A stretch of 64,000 nt of DNA from Rheinheimera hassiensis (GTDB lineage Bacteria; Pseudomonadota; Gammaproteobacteria; Enterobacterales; Alteromonadaceae). This document shows, one piece after another, positions 9,083 through 18,237 of this stretch. The stretch covers positions 62,001 through 126,000 of the forward strand of contig NZ_JAKUJZ010000006.1 in NCBI RefSeq assembly GCF_022436675.1, in the 5' to 3' direction. The notes under the pieces were generated by a model. The model searched no databases and had not been told where the DNA came from. It was given only the letters and a program-made list of their open reading frames with translations. Position 1 is the stretch's first letter, and the number at the start of each line of letters is the position of its first letter. The translations under genes were made by a program, and so were the position numbers.

Positions 9083-9137
9083 GCGTTGTATTAGCTTTAA
9101 TTACCGAAGCCCGTTTCCACAAGAAGCGGGCTTTTTT
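9069..9137 (+). promoter_or_regulatory. trp attenuator: antiterminator and terminator
   Basis: AACGGGC at 9069-9075, inside the last codons of trpL, is exactly complementary to GCCCGTT at 9109-9115 and forms the antiterminator. The competing terminator is GCCCGTTTC (9109-9117) with GAAGCGGGC (9123-9131), one wobble pair, a 5-base loop and a run of seven T. A ribosome at the trpL stop would cover 9069-9075 and favour termination; a ribosome stalled at the Trp codons would not. Confidence 0.9.
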
Positions 9138-9218
9138 TATGTGCCTGCAAAACTGTGTGAACCGGCTGAATAAAAAATTGTTTGACTAAATTTATGAATC
9201 ATAAGGAAAAAGTAAAAC

Positions 9219-10832
9219 ATGATTTTTAGCCATATCACCGATACGCCGGGCGAAGTCGCCAGTATCGCCATGCAGTTGCCGTACCACAGCGATGCGCTGT
9301 CGTGCTATCGGCAGCTTACGGCACAAAGCCCGTATTCGTTATTGTTAGAATCAGCCGAGATAGACAGCAAAGATAACTTAAAAAGCCTGCTGCTGGTTGA
9401 TGCGGCGCTGCGGATAGAATGCAACGACCAAACGGTAGTGGTTAAAGCCGTTAGCAACAATGGCGCCGTTTTATTAGCCTATCTGGCGGATAAACTCAGC
9501 ACTAATGCGGCGGTTGAGCAAACTAAAGACCAACTGCGTATTACGTATCAGCGGCCGGCATTATTGCTCGAAGAGAGCGAGCGGCTGTTAGCTGCTAACC
9601 CTTTTAGTGTGCTGCGTACCTTGCAATCTGAGCTTAAGTGCCAAAGCGATGAGCCATTCGCGGTATTTTTAGGCGGTGTCATCGGCTATGACATGGTGGC
9701 CACCGTTGAGCAGTTGCCTGAAGTGCCAACAGCGGAAAACCAATGCCCGGATTATGTGTTTTATCTGGCAGAAACGCTGTTAGTGCTGGATCACCAAAGC
9801 GGCCACAGCCGGCTGGTCGGCAACGTGTTTTGTGGCGAGCAAGCGCCAGCCAACTGCTTTGTTATTGGTAAACGACTGGAGCAATTAAAGCAGTTGCTGC
9901 AAACTCCCGCTGTTGCTACCACGCCTGCGACAGCAATAAATACTGAGGTGCAGGTCGATATCAGCGATGCCGATTTTGTCGCCCAAGTAGAAAAGCTGAA
10001 ACAACATATTGTCGCCGGTGATATTTTTCAGGTAGTGCCATCACGCTGTTTCCGCCTGCCCTGCCCAGATCCGCTTGCCGCCTATGCCCGGTTAAAGCAG
10101 CAAAACCCCAGCCCTTATATGTTTTACTTAACAGATACCGCTTTTACTTTGTTTGGCGCCTCGCCCGAGTCGGCATTGAAGTTTGATGCTCAAAGCCGCC
10201 AGGTGGAAATTTATCCTATCGCCGGTACGCGGCGGCGTGGTTTTAAAAGCGACGGTAGCATAGATCGTGACCTGGACAGCCGCATTGAGCTGGAGCTGCG
10301 CCAGGACGAAAAAGAAAAAGCCGAGCATTTAATGCTGGTCGATTTAGCCCGCAATGATGTGGCGCGTATCAGTGAGCCCGGCAGCCGCTACGTTAAAGAG
10401 CTGCTAAAAGTAGACCGGTACTCTTATGTTATGCACTTAGTCTCCCGCGTGGTCGGCACCTTAAAGCCTGAACTTGACGCGCTGCATGCCTACCAGGCCT
10501 GCATGAATATGGGCACTTTGGTTGGCGCGCCCAAAGTAAAAGCAGCAGAGCTAATCCGTGGTGTCGAAGGCAAACGCCGCGGCAGTTATGGCGGCGCGGT
10601 CGGCTATTTGTCAGGTTTGGGTGATTTTGACAGTTGCATTGTGATCCGCTCAGCTTATGTCGCCAATAACACGGCTTATATTCAGGCCGGCGCCGGCGTG
10701 GTGTTTGATTCCATCGCTCAGGCAGAGGCCGATGAAACCCGCAGTAAAGCCCAGGCGGTAATAAGCGCCATAGTTTCAGCGCATAGCAGCGCCATAGTTT
10801 CAACGCATAACAATGCAGCGAGGAGTAACTGA
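9219..10832 (+). CDS. trpE: Anthranilate synthase component I
   Basis: A 537-residue large subunit that makes anthranilate from chorismate, using ammonia supplied by TrpG; first step of tryptophan synthesis. AAGGAAA precedes the ATG. The N-terminal LLLES motif near residue 42 is the usual tryptophan feedback site. The chorismate-binding domain covers about residues 240-520, with GDIFQVVPSR, GASPES, PIAGTRRRG and GAPKVKAAELI visible. The last ~25 residues contain a 24-bp tandem duplication (10764-10811) that extends the protein past the usual family end. The stop overlaps the trpG start (TGATG). Controlled by the attenuator upstream and presumably by feedback inhibition. Confidence 0.97.
   Translation: MIFSHITDTPGEVASIAMQLPYHSDALSCYRQLTAQSPYSLLLESAEIDSKDNLKSLLLVDAALRIECNDQTVVVKAVSNNGAVLLAYLADKLSTNAAVEQTKDQLRITYQRPALLLEESERLLAANPFSVLRTLQSELKCQSDEPFAVFLGGVIGYDMVATVEQLPEVPTAENQCPDYVFYLAETLLVLDHQSGHSRLVGNVFCGEQAPANCFVIGKRLEQLKQLLQTPAVATTPATAINTEVQVDISDADFVAQVEKLKQHIVAGDIFQVVPSRCFRLPCPDPLAAYARLKQQNPSPYMFYLTDTAFTLFGASPESALKFDAQSRQVEIYPIAGTRRRGFKSDGSIDRDLDSRIELELRQDEKEKAEHLMLVDLARNDVARISEPGSRYVKELLKVDRYSYVMHLVSRVVGTLKPELDALHAYQACMNMGTLVGAPKVKAAELIRGVEGKRRGSYGGAVGYLSGLGDFDSCIVIRSAYVANNTAYIQAGAGVVFDSIAQAEADETRSKAQAVISAIVSAHSSAIVSTHNNAARSN
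10764..10811 (+). repeat. 24-bp tandem duplication in the 3' end of trpE
   Basis: Two direct copies of a 24-base unit, 10764-10787 and 10788-10811, differ at only two bases. They encode SAIVSAHS followed by SAIVSTHN. The repeat is in frame and lengthens the non-conserved TrpE tail by eight residues. Confidence 0.9.
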
Positions 10833-11416
10833 TGGCCGTTATCTATTTGCTCGACAATATCGACTCCTTTACTTACAACCTGGTCGATGAATTTGCCCAG
10901 CTCGGCTACGCAGTAAAGCTGTATCGCAACACTGTACCGGCTGACTATATTTACCAGCAAATGCTAAGCGAAACCGGCCCAGTGTTACTGGTGCTGTCGC
11001 CAGGCCCCGGCAGCCCGGCGCAGGCCGGCTCAATGCCAGCACTGCTTAAGCTGTGTGACGCACAATTTCCGGTACTGGGCATATGCCTGGGCCATCAGGC
11101 AATAGTAGAACATTTTGGCGGTGTGGTCGGCCGCGCCGGTGAAACCGTACATGGCAAGACTGCCGCGATAACGCTGCATGACCATCCGTTATTTGCCGGC
11201 TTACCCAAGCCGTTTCTGGTAGCGCGCTATCACTCGTTAATGGCCACCGAAATGCCCAACGCCTTAACTTTACTGGCCAATGACCGGCATATTCCAATGG
11301 CAGTCATCAATGAAGATAAACGTATGCTGGGCTTTCAGTTTCACCCTGAGTCTATTTTGACCACGCTGGGTAAGCCCTTGTTAAAAAGCAGCATTGATTA
11401 TTTATTGCGAGACTGA
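10832..11416 (+). CDS. trpG: Anthranilate synthase glutamine amidotransferase subunit
   Basis: A 194-residue class I glutamine amidotransferase that releases ammonia from glutamine for TrpE. The catalytic cysteine is Cys85 in GICLGHQA, with the oxyanion block LSPGPGSP at about residues 55-62 and the His-Glu pair in FHPES near residue 170. It is a stand-alone TrpG, not fused to TrpD as in E. coli. The ATG overlaps the trpE stop by one base, suggesting translational coupling, and GCGAGGAG upstream is a good ribosome binding site. trpD follows after 2 bases. Confidence 0.96.
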   Translation: MAVIYLLDNIDSFTYNLVDEFAQLGYAVKLYRNTVPADYIYQQMLSETGPVLLVLSPGPGSPAQAGSMPALLKLCDAQFPVLGICLGHQAIVEHFGGVVGRAGETVHGKTAAITLHDHPLFAGLPKPFLVARYHSLMATEMPNALTLLANDRHIPMAVINEDKRMLGFQFHPESILTTLGKPLLKSSIDYLLRD

Positions 11417-11418
11417 AG

Positions 11419-12468
11419 ATGACAGATCAGATATTAGCAACGGTACTTTCGACAGTACAACACAGCCTGAGTGGCCAGCCACTGAGCTTCAGCCAGGCCG
11501 AGCAGTTTTTTAGCGCAGTGGTAAAAGGCGACGTTGAGCCGGTGCACCTGACGGCGCTGCTAGTGGCACTGAAAATGCGCGGCGAAACTGCCGACGAGAT
11601 TGCCGGTGCCGCCAGCGCACTGCGTGCTGCCGCCACCGCGTTTCCACAACAGCTCGCCGGCAGTATCGACTGCTGCGGCACCGGTGGTGATGGCAGCAAT
11701 ACCATTAATATCTCTACCACAGCGGCGATTGTTGGCGCGGCTATGGGCTTAAAAGTGGTAAAACACGGTAACCGCAGCGTGTCATCACGCTCCGGCTCAG
11801 CTGATTTGTTAGAGCAATTGGGTGTTAATATTCTAATGGCGCCACAGCAAGCCGCACATGCCCTTGAGCAAGCTAACTGCAGCTTCTTATTTGCACCGCA
11901 ATACCATGCCGGTATTAAACATGCGATGCCGGTGCGCAATGCGCTAAAAAGCCGCACCCTGTTTAATCTGTTAGGCCCGCTGGTAAACCCGGCTGCACCG
12001 GATTATCAGCTGCTGGGTGTATACGATGCGAAACTGTGCCGCGTCATGGCGCAGGCACTACAGCAACTTGGCGTAAAACGCGCCTGGGTGGTGCATGGCA
12101 GTGGCTGTGATGAAGTGGCGCTGCACGGCACTACTTATGTGTGTGAGCTGAAAGACGGCGAGCTAAACGAGTTTAGCCTGACACCGGATGACTTTGGCGT
12201 GGCACTTACCCCGCTGTCAGCACTGGCAGGTGGCGAGCCAGCCGAAAACGCTGCCGCTACGCTGGCCATTTTGCAAGGCGAAGGCCAATACGCCCACAAA
12301 GCGGCAGTGGCGATAAATGTGGCGGCAATGCTGAAAATTGCCGGTATGGGCGATGATTTAAAAGTAAACACCCAAGCGGTGCTGGAACTATTAAACAGCA
12401 ATAAGGCTTTTTCTACCCTATCGCAATTTAAACAACTAAGCCAAATCAAGGAGCCGGCACATGGCTGA
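11419..12468 (+). CDS. trpD: Anthranilate phosphoribosyltransferase
   Basis: A 349-residue enzyme that joins anthranilate to phosphoribosyl pyrophosphate, the second step of the pathway. The PRPP-binding CGTGGDG motif sits near residues 86-92, with KHGNRSVSSRSGSADLLEQLG following, and NLLGPLVNP near residue 184. Length fits the stand-alone enzyme. It starts 2 bases after trpG and its 3' end overlaps the trpCF start by 8 bases, so the operon is tightly coupled. Confidence 0.96.
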   Translation: MTDQILATVLSTVQHSLSGQPLSFSQAEQFFSAVVKGDVEPVHLTALLVALKMRGETADEIAGAASALRAAATAFPQQLAGSIDCCGTGGDGSNTINISTTAAIVGAAMGLKVVKHGNRSVSSRSGSADLLEQLGVNILMAPQQAAHALEQANCSFLFAPQYHAGIKHAMPVRNALKSRTLFNLLGPLVNPAAPDYQLLGVYDAKLCRVMAQALQQLGVKRAWVVHGSGCDEVALHGTTYVCELKDGELNEFSLTPDDFGVALTPLSALAGGEPAENAAATLAILQGEGQYAHKAAVAINVAAMLKIAGMGDDLKVNTQAVLELLNSNKAFSTLSQFKQLSQIKEPAHG

Positions 12469-13867
12469 GCAGATGCCGAATGTACTGGCAAAAATTATTG
12501 AACATAAGCGCGGCGAAGTCGCGCTACTTAAACAGCAGCAACCACTGGCCGCTTTTATCAAACAGGTAAAACCGACTGAGCGTGACTTTCTGGCGGCGCT
12601 GAAGCAAGCAGGCGCGCGCTTTATTCTGGAATGTAAAAAAGCCTCGCCTTCAAAAGGGCTGATCCGCAGTGATTTTAATCTTGCAGAATTAGCGCAGGTG
12701 TATGGCCAATATGCCGATTGCATTTCAGTATTAACTGACGAAAAGTTCTTTCAGGGCAAGTATGAGTACTTGCGCACCATGCGTGGCCTGGTAGATAAGC
12801 CACTGCTGCATAAAGACTTTATTATTGACAGTTACCAAGTTTATTTAGGCCGCCACTGTGGCGCCGATGCGGTGCTGTTAATGCTGTCAGTGCTGAATGA
12901 CGAAGAGTACCGCCAGCTTGCCGCCACCGCCAACGAGCTGAATATGACAGTGCTGACCGAAGTCAGTAACGAGGCAGAAACCCGGCGTGCTGTCGCACTT
13001 AATGCTGAGTTAATAGGTATTAATAACCGTGATTTGCGTGACTTAAGCACCAATTTAGATACCAGCTTTAACCTGGCAAAACTGATCCCAGCGGGCAGAA
13101 CGGTAGTATCAGAGTCCGGTATTTACACTAACCAACAAGTACGGCATTTAGCACAGGTTGCCGATGCGTTTTTAGTCGGCAGCTCGTTAATGGCACAAGC
13201 AGACTTAGCCGCTGCTACGCGCAAACTGGTGCTGGGTGAGCATAAAGTCTGCGGCTTAACACGGCCGGAAGATGCCGCCGCAGCCTATGCTGCGGGCGCT
13301 TATTACGGCGGCTTAATTTTTTATCCGCCATCAGCACGCAACGTTACACCAGAGCAGGCCACGTTAGTGCAACAAGCTGCGCCGCTTGGCTATGGTGCAC
13401 TTAAGTATGTCGGCGTATTTGTTAATGCAGAGGCTACTGAGGTCGCTAAACTGGCGCATAGCTTAGCGCTTAGCGCCGTACAGCTGCATGGCGAGGAAGA
13501 TGATAGCTATATCAATGCGCTAAAACCGCTGTTACCGGCAGATTGCCAAATTTGGAAAGCCTACCGGGTAAAAGAGGCGCTGCCTGGTTTTACGCCACTT
13601 GCCGATCGTATTTTGCTCGATGCTTATCATCCTACACAGCATGGCGGCAGCGGTATCAGCTTTAACTGGGCTTTATTAACTGAACAAAAAGCTGCTCAGC
13701 CCATAATGCTGGCCGGCGGCTTAAACAGCGATAACTGCCTTGCTGCCAGCAGATTGCCGGTAGCCGGGCTCGATTTTAATTCAGGGCTGGAAACTGCGCC
13801 AGGCATCAAAGATGCGGCAAAAATCCGCTCAGCCTTTACACTATTACGGGAGTTTCACTATGAGTGA
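12461..13867 (+). CDS. trpCF: Fused indole-3-glycerol-phosphate synthase / phosphoribosylanthranilate isomerase
   Basis: A 468-residue bifunctional enzyme. The TrpC half (about residues 1-255) shows [21 protein letters not shown] and INNRDLRDL, all lining the synthase barrel. The TrpF half (about 256-468) starts at [10 protein letters not shown] and includes VGVFVN, VQLHGEE, LLDAY and LAGGLN. It performs the isomerisation and ring-closing steps between TrpD and TrpAB. The fusion matches the enterobacterial trpC arrangement. Start and stop overlap both neighbours by 8 bases. Confidence 0.95.
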   Translation: MAEQMPNVLAKIIEHKRGEVALLKQQQPLAAFIKQVKPTERDFLAALKQAGARFILECKKASPSKGLIRSDFNLAELAQVYGQYADCISVLTDEKFFQGKYEYLRTMRGLVDKPLLHKDFIIDSYQVYLGRHCGADAVLLMLSVLNDEEYRQLAATANELNMTVLTEVSNEAETRRAVALNAELIGINNRDLRDLSTNLDTSFNLAKLIPAGRTVVSESGIYTNQQVRHLAQVADAFLVGSSLMAQADLAAATRKLVLGEHKVCGLTRPEDAAAAYAAGAYYGGLIFYPPSARNVTPEQATLVQQAAPLGYGALKYVGVFVNAEATEVAKLAHSLALSAVQLHGEEDDSYINALKPLLPADCQIWKAYRVKEALPGFTPLADRILLDAYHPTQHGGSGISFNWALLTEQKAAQPIMLAGGLNSDNCLAASRLPVAGLDFNSGLETAPGIKDAAKIRSAFTLLREFHYE

Positions 13868-15050
13868 ACTAAAGCTTAATCCTTATTTTGGCCAGTATGG
13901 CGGCATGTTTGTGCCGCAACTATTGGTACCGGCACTAAAACAGCTGGAGCAAGCCTATGTCGATGCGTTAGAAGACCCGGCCTTTCATGCTGAGTTTCAG
14001 CAGCTGTTAACCGAATACGCCGGCCGGCCAACGCCGTTAACGCTGTGTCGCAATATTTCGCCGAATCCGTTGGTAAAAATTTACTTAAAACGCGAAGACT
14101 TACTGCACGGCGGTGCGCACAAAACCAATCAGGTACTGGGCCAGGCGCTGCTTACCAAGCGCATGGGCAAGAAAGAAGTGATCGCCGAAACCGGTGCCGG
14201 CCAGCATGGTGTGGCAACGGCATTAGCCTGTGCATTATTGGGCCTGAAGTGCCGCATTTATATGGGTGCCAAGGATATTGAACGCCAGCAGCCAAACGTG
14301 TTTCGGATGAAGCTGATGGGCGCTACAGTGATTCCGGTTACCAGCGGCAGCGGCACCTTAAAAGATGCGGTAAACGAAGCCATGCGCGACTGGTCCGCTA
14401 CTTATGACAGCACCCACTATATGCTGGGTACAGCAGCTGGCCCGCACCCGTTCCCAACCATAGTGCGTGATTTTCAAAAAATGATTGGCGAAGAAGCCAA
14501 GCAACAAATTCTCAAAGCCGAAGGCAAACTGCCCGATGCAGTGATCGCCTGTGTTGGCGGTGGCTCTAATGCCATTGGTATGTTCGCAGACTTTATTGCC
14601 GAGGAAGGCGTAAAACTGATTGGCGTTGAACCTGGCGGTAAAGGCATTAACACCCACCAGCACGGCGCAGCGCTGTCTACCGGCAGCTATGGTATTTTGC
14701 ACGGTGCCTACACCGCCATTATGCAAACCAGCGATGGCCAGATTGAAGAGTCGTATTCTATCTCGGCAGGCCTCGACTACCCGGCTGTTGGCCCGCAGCA
14801 TACGCATTTACAGCAAATTGGCCGCGCCGAATACGTGGCGATAAATGACGATGAAGCCTTAGCGGCGTTTCAGCAACTGGCCAAAAGTGAAGGTATTATT
14901 CCGGCTTTGGAAAGCTCGCACGCGCTGGCTTATGCGCTGAAACTGGCGGCGCAGGCGACAGAGCCAACGGTGTTGCTGGTGAATTTATCCGGCCGTGGCG
15001 ATAAAGACTTAGCCCACGTACACAGTGTATTAGCAGGAGCCAGCCTATGA
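13860..15050 (+). CDS. trpB: Tryptophan synthase beta chain
   Basis: A 396-residue PLP enzyme that condenses indole with serine. The start is the ATG at 13860 ([15 protein letters not shown]), with GGGAG about 8 bases upstream; an in-frame ATG at 13812 would add sixteen residues inside trpCF and is not credible. PLP Lys88 sits in GGAHKTNQ, the phosphate-binding [10 protein letters not shown] loop is near residue 231, and Glu110 of the ETGAGQHG motif is present. It overlaps trpCF by 8 bases and trpA by 4 (ATGA). TrpA and TrpB form the alpha2-beta2 complex with an indole tunnel. Confidence 0.97.
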   Translation: MSELKLNPYFGQYGGMFVPQLLVPALKQLEQAYVDALEDPAFHAEFQQLLTEYAGRPTPLTLCRNISPNPLVKIYLKREDLLHGGAHKTNQVLGQALLTKRMGKKEVIAETGAGQHGVATALACALLGLKCRIYMGAKDIERQQPNVFRMKLMGATVIPVTSGSGTLKDAVNEAMRDWSATYDSTHYMLGTAAGPHPFPTIVRDFQKMIGEEAKQQILKAEGKLPDAVIACVGGGSNAIGMFADFIAEEGVKLIGVEPGGKGINTHQHGAALSTGSYGILHGAYTAIMQTSDGQIEESYSISAGLDYPAVGPQHTHLQQIGRAEYVAINDDEALAAFQQLAKSEGIIPALESSHALAYALKLAAQATEPTVLLVNLSGRGDKDLAHVHSVLAGASL

Positions 15051-15847
15051 AGCGTTATCAGCAGATGTTTAACCGCTTAACCAGCGAAGGTCGCGGTGCT
15101 TTTGTGCCCTTTGTTACTGTCGGCGACCCCACAGCAGAACTGTCATTTGAGATTATCAAAACTCTGATAGACGCCGGAGCCGATGCGCTGGAGTTGGGTA
15201 TTCCGTTTTCCGATCCGATAGCCGATGGCCCGACGATCCAGGGCGCCAATATCCGCGCTTTAGCCGCTGGCGTAACGCCAGCCATCAGTTTTGATATTAT
15301 TCATAAAATCCGCGCTTACAACGCCACTATTCCAATTGGCCTATTGCTGTATTCCAATTTAGTGATGGCGCGTGGCATTGATGATTTTTATGCCAAAGCG
15401 GCTGCAGCCGGCGTGGATTCCGTGTTAATTGCCGATGTGCCGCTGCACGAAAGCAAGCTGTTTCGCCAAAGTGCCGCTAAGCATGATATAGCACCTATTT
15501 TTATTGTGCCGCCAAATGTCGATGATGATGACCTGCGCCAGATTGCCTCTTATGGCCGCGGTTATACTTACCTGCTAAGCCGCGCCGGTGTAACCGGTGC
15601 TGAAACCGTGGCCACCATGCCAACCAGCGAACTGATTGCCCGTATTCGCAGCTATAACCCGGCGCCGCCATTACTGGGCTTTGGTATTTCTACCCCGGCG
15701 CACGTCAAAGATGCGATTCAAAGCGGTGCCGCCGGCGCAATCTCCGGCTCTGCCATTGTTAAGCTGATTGAGCAGCATCAGAACGAACCTGCCACCTTAC
15801 TGGCGCAGTTAAAACAGTTTGTCAGTAGCATGAAAGCCGCAACCTGA
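15047..15847 (+). CDS. trpA: Tryptophan synthase alpha chain
   Basis: A 266-residue TIM-barrel subunit that splits indole-3-glycerol phosphate to indole. Catalytic Glu49 ([11 protein letters not shown]) and Asp60 (IADGPT) are both in place, and the phosphate-binding GFGIS and GSAIVK blocks are near the end. The length equals that of typical TrpA. It is the last gene of the operon and is followed by a strong terminator. Confidence 0.97.
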   Translation: MKRYQQMFNRLTSEGRGAFVPFVTVGDPTAELSFEIIKTLIDAGADALELGIPFSDPIADGPTIQGANIRALAAGVTPAISFDIIHKIRAYNATIPIGLLLYSNLVMARGIDDFYAKAAAAGVDSVLIADVPLHESKLFRQSAAKHDIAPIFIVPPNVDDDDLRQIASYGRGYTYLLSRAGVTGAETVATMPTSELIARIRSYNPAPPLLGFGISTPAHVKDAIQSGAAGAISGSAIVKLIEQHQNEPATLLAQLKQFVSSMKAAT

Positions 15848-15872
15848 TACAGCTTCGTCACTTACACTAATA

Positions 15873-15906
15873 AACACGCCACCGCTTGCTGTGGCGTGTT
15901 TTTTTA
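15873..15906 (+). terminator. trp operon terminator
   Basis: AACACGCCAC at 15873-15882 pairs with GTGGCGTGTT at 15891-15900 across an 8-base loop, followed by five or more T. It lies 26 bases after the trpA stop and is a textbook intrinsic terminator. Confidence 0.92.
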
Positions 15907-15973
15907 TTAAAGCTGTCGATTTTTGTTGCCCGACACCCGATAATAGCGGCTTTATGCTAAGCGGACCCCTTTT

Positions 15974-16468
15974 ATGCAAATCAGCGATAACAGCGTAGTA
16001 CAGTTTCATTACACCCTAACCGACGTAAGCAATGGCGCCAGTGTTGAACTTGAAAGCTCTAACGGCAGCCATCCGCTGCTGTATCTGCACGGTCACGAGC
16101 AAATGTTGCCGGCGTTGGAGCAAGCATTAAGCGGCAAAGCGGCCGGCGATAAGCTGGAAGTAACGCTGACGCCAACCGAAGCCTATGGCGAGCGCGACGA
16201 AAATGCCATTCAAAGTATGCAGGTAAAACACCTGATGGGCGCAAAAAAATGGCAACCAGGTATGACCGCAGTGGTGCAAACCGAGCACGGCCAGCGCCAG
16301 GTAACCATTGTTAAGGTAGGCATGTTTAAAGCCGACGTGGATACCAACCACCCACTGGCCGGTAAAACGCTGAAATTCGCCGTTGAGATTGTATCAGTGC
16401 GCGAAGCTACCGGCGAAGAAATTGCCCATGGCCATGCCCATGGTGAAGGTGGCCATCACCACCACTAA
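15974..16468 (+). CDS. SlyD-like FKBP-type peptidyl-prolyl isomerase
   Basis: A 164-residue cytoplasmic FKBP-family isomerase and chaperone. The FKBP halves (VQFHYTL near residue 9 and the closing HPLAGKTLKFAVEIVSVREAT) flank an insert-in-flap domain around residues 70-125. The C-terminus is histidine-rich (HGHAHGEGGHHHH), like the nickel-binding tail of SlyD, though without its cysteines. It may take part in protein folding and metal handling. It stands alone after the trp terminator and converges with the PQQ dehydrogenase gene. Confidence 0.88.
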   Translation: MQISDNSVVQFHYTLTDVSNGASVELESSNGSHPLLYLHGHEQMLPALEQALSGKAAGDKLEVTLTPTEAYGERDENAIQSMQVKHLMGAKKWQPGMTAVVQTEHGQRQVTIVKVGMFKADVDTNHPLAGKTLKFAVEIVSVREATGEEIAHGHAHGEGGHHHH

Positions 16469-16509
16469 GCTTGATACCTGCTGCACAACCGGCAGCTAAG
16501 CTTTGTCGC

Positions 16510-17607
16510 TTAGTTTGCCGGAGTTACCTTAATCAGTTGGCCTTTGTCACTGTCGGTCAGTAAATACAACGCTCCATCCGGCCCGCTACGCACATCGCGA
16601 ATACGTTGCTTCAACTCTCTAAACAGCACCTGTTCACTTACTACTTTATGGTTTTCTATTTGCAGCCGGTGCACGCTTTTTGCTGCCAGCGCTGCAACAA
16701 AAATATTGCCCTGCCACTGCGGGAATAACTCACCACGATATAACGTCATGCCCGCCGGGGCGATAGACGGTGTCCAGCCCCACACAGCTGCCTGCATGCC
16801 ACTGAAAGCGGTATAAGGTGATACCCTGGCACCGGTATAATCTATGCCTTTGGTGGCTACCGGCCAGCCATAATTTGCCCCGGCGCTAATAATATTTAAC
16901 TCATCACCACCGCGCGGGCCGTGCTCGTGGCTATAAAGGGTTTGGCTTGGTGCATCATAAAAAATACCCTGCACATTACGGTGCCCAAGGCTGTATATTT
17001 CAGCAGCGTAGCCTGCTTTATTCACAAAAGGGTTATCTTGCGGTACTGAACCATCGGTATTTAACCGCACAATTTTACCCAAATGATTAGCCGGGTTTTG
17101 TGCTTGCTCACGATAGTCAAAACCATCACCCAGCGTTAATACCAGGCTGTTGTCCGGCAAAAAGGCAATACGGCCGCCAAAGTGTGCCGCACCGCTTTTT
17201 AGTGGCTGAGCCTGAAAAATACGCTTAATGTTATTAAGGCCACTGACAGTCAGTTCAGCGCTGGCAAGGCAGGTGTTGTTAGCTTTTAATGTGCCACAGG
17301 CATAGCTGAGCAGGATCTGATTATTAGCGGCAAAATCCGGGGTTAGTATTACATCTTGTAACCCAGCCTGTGATGCCTGCATTAGCTCGGGCAAAGCCGG
17401 TTTAATGCTAAAACGTTCACTGCCATCCGCAGCAAGGCGTTTTACTGTGCCGCTGCGCTCGGTAAGCAGCATATCGCCATCGGGCAAAAACACCAGCGCC
17501 CAGGGGTAATTCAGGTTATCAGCTAACACTTTTAGCTTGTAAGGCTGGGCAGCATTTAGCACAGGTACAGCAAAAAATAGTGCCAGTAAAATAGCAAACT
17601 TAAGCAT
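16510..17607 (-). CDS. Soluble PQQ-dependent aldose sugar dehydrogenase (YliI-like)
   Basis: A 365-residue exported six-bladed beta-propeller. A signal peptide (about residues 1-19, ending LNAA) is followed by NYPWALVFLPDGDMLLTER, then GGRIAFLPDNSLVLTLGDG and GHRNVQGIFYD, and HEHGPRGGDELN, all typical of the GSDH/YliI family whose histidine and arginine residues bind PQQ and place the sugar. It should oxidise aldoses in the periplasm. It overlaps the small membrane gene upstream by 8 bases, so they form a two-gene unit. Confidence 0.88.
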   Translation of the reverse strand: MLKFAILLALFFAVPVLNAAQPYKLKVLADNLNYPWALVFLPDGDMLLTERSGTVKRLAADGSERFSIKPALPELMQASQAGLQDVILTPDFAANNQILLSYACGTLKANNTCLASAELTVSGLNNIKRIFQAQPLKSGAAHFGGRIAFLPDNSLVLTLGDGFDYREQAQNPANHLGKIVRLNTDGSVPQDNPFVNKAGYAAEIYSLGHRNVQGIFYDAPSQTLYSHEHGPRGGDELNIISAGANYGWPVATKGIDYTGARVSPYTAFSGMQAAVWGWTPSIAPAGMTLYRGELFPQWQGNIFVAALAAKSVHRLQIENHKVVSEQVLFRELKQRIRDVRSGPDGALYLLTDSDKGQLIKVTPAN

Positions 17608-18046
17608 AAACCTGCCTCCGCTTTAGTAGCCACAAATAACACAAGCTACCGGCACTACTGCACAGCAACATACTGAATACACCGAGGTTGCTGCGGGTTG
17701 CAGCAATGAGTGTAGGCATAGGCGCTACGGCATTGATAATTAGTAAGATACCAAACAGCAACAGCGCGGCGAGCCCTGCCGTCAGCCAGTAACGCCACAG
17801 TAGCGGTAAAAAATGCAGTAAAACAGCTACTGCCAGCAGATTAACCAGAGCTATAGGTGTGTAAGTTAAGCTAAAGTGGGTTAAGTCAAACCAGATTGTG
17901 GCCGCAATATCACCGGCCGCTACACCACCGGTAAGCGCAGCTATAGCCGCCAGGTTAAAACCACTTTGTGTAATGCAAGCCAGTACAGTTGTCAGCAATA
18001 CAGCCAGCAACAGGTAGCCCACCGGATGCCAACGCACAGATATCAT
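17600..18046 (-). CDS. Unknown integral membrane protein, 5 TM segments
   Basis: About 148 residues with five predicted membrane helices and a basic C-terminal end (LLKRRQVYA). The start at 18046 is favoured by GGGAAAT a few bases upstream; an ATG at 18067 is also in frame. I do not recognise a family. Its 3' end overlaps the PQQ dehydrogenase start, so it may partner with that enzyme, for example in delivering electrons at the membrane, but this is guesswork. Divergent from hemH. Confidence 0.65.
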   Translation of the reverse strand: MISVRWHPVGYLLLAVLLTTVLACITQSGFNLAAIAALTGGVAAGDIAATIWFDLTHFSLTYTPIALVNLLAVAVLLHFLPLLWRYWLTAGLAALLLFGILLIINAVAPMPTLIAATRSNLGVFSMLLCSSAGSLCYLWLLKRRQVYA

Positions 18047-18237
18047 TATATTTCCCTTTTCTAACACCAGTTTGAGGCTACCTTGTCAACACCAAGGTAA
18101 CAAGATTAATTTTACCTTCAGCTTACTTATAGGGTGCAGAAGCTGCTAAAATCGGCTCATGCCTTTAATCAGGTAAACTGTTAACGTCGAATTGGCGTAA
18201 TGTCAGTTCCTTCAGCCAAAAGAGCAGCTATCCTGTT

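Noticed and set aside
13812-13859. Extended N-terminus of trpB
   Set aside because: It lies wholly inside trpCF, and family members begin at the position of the ATG at 13860, which has its own ribosome binding site.
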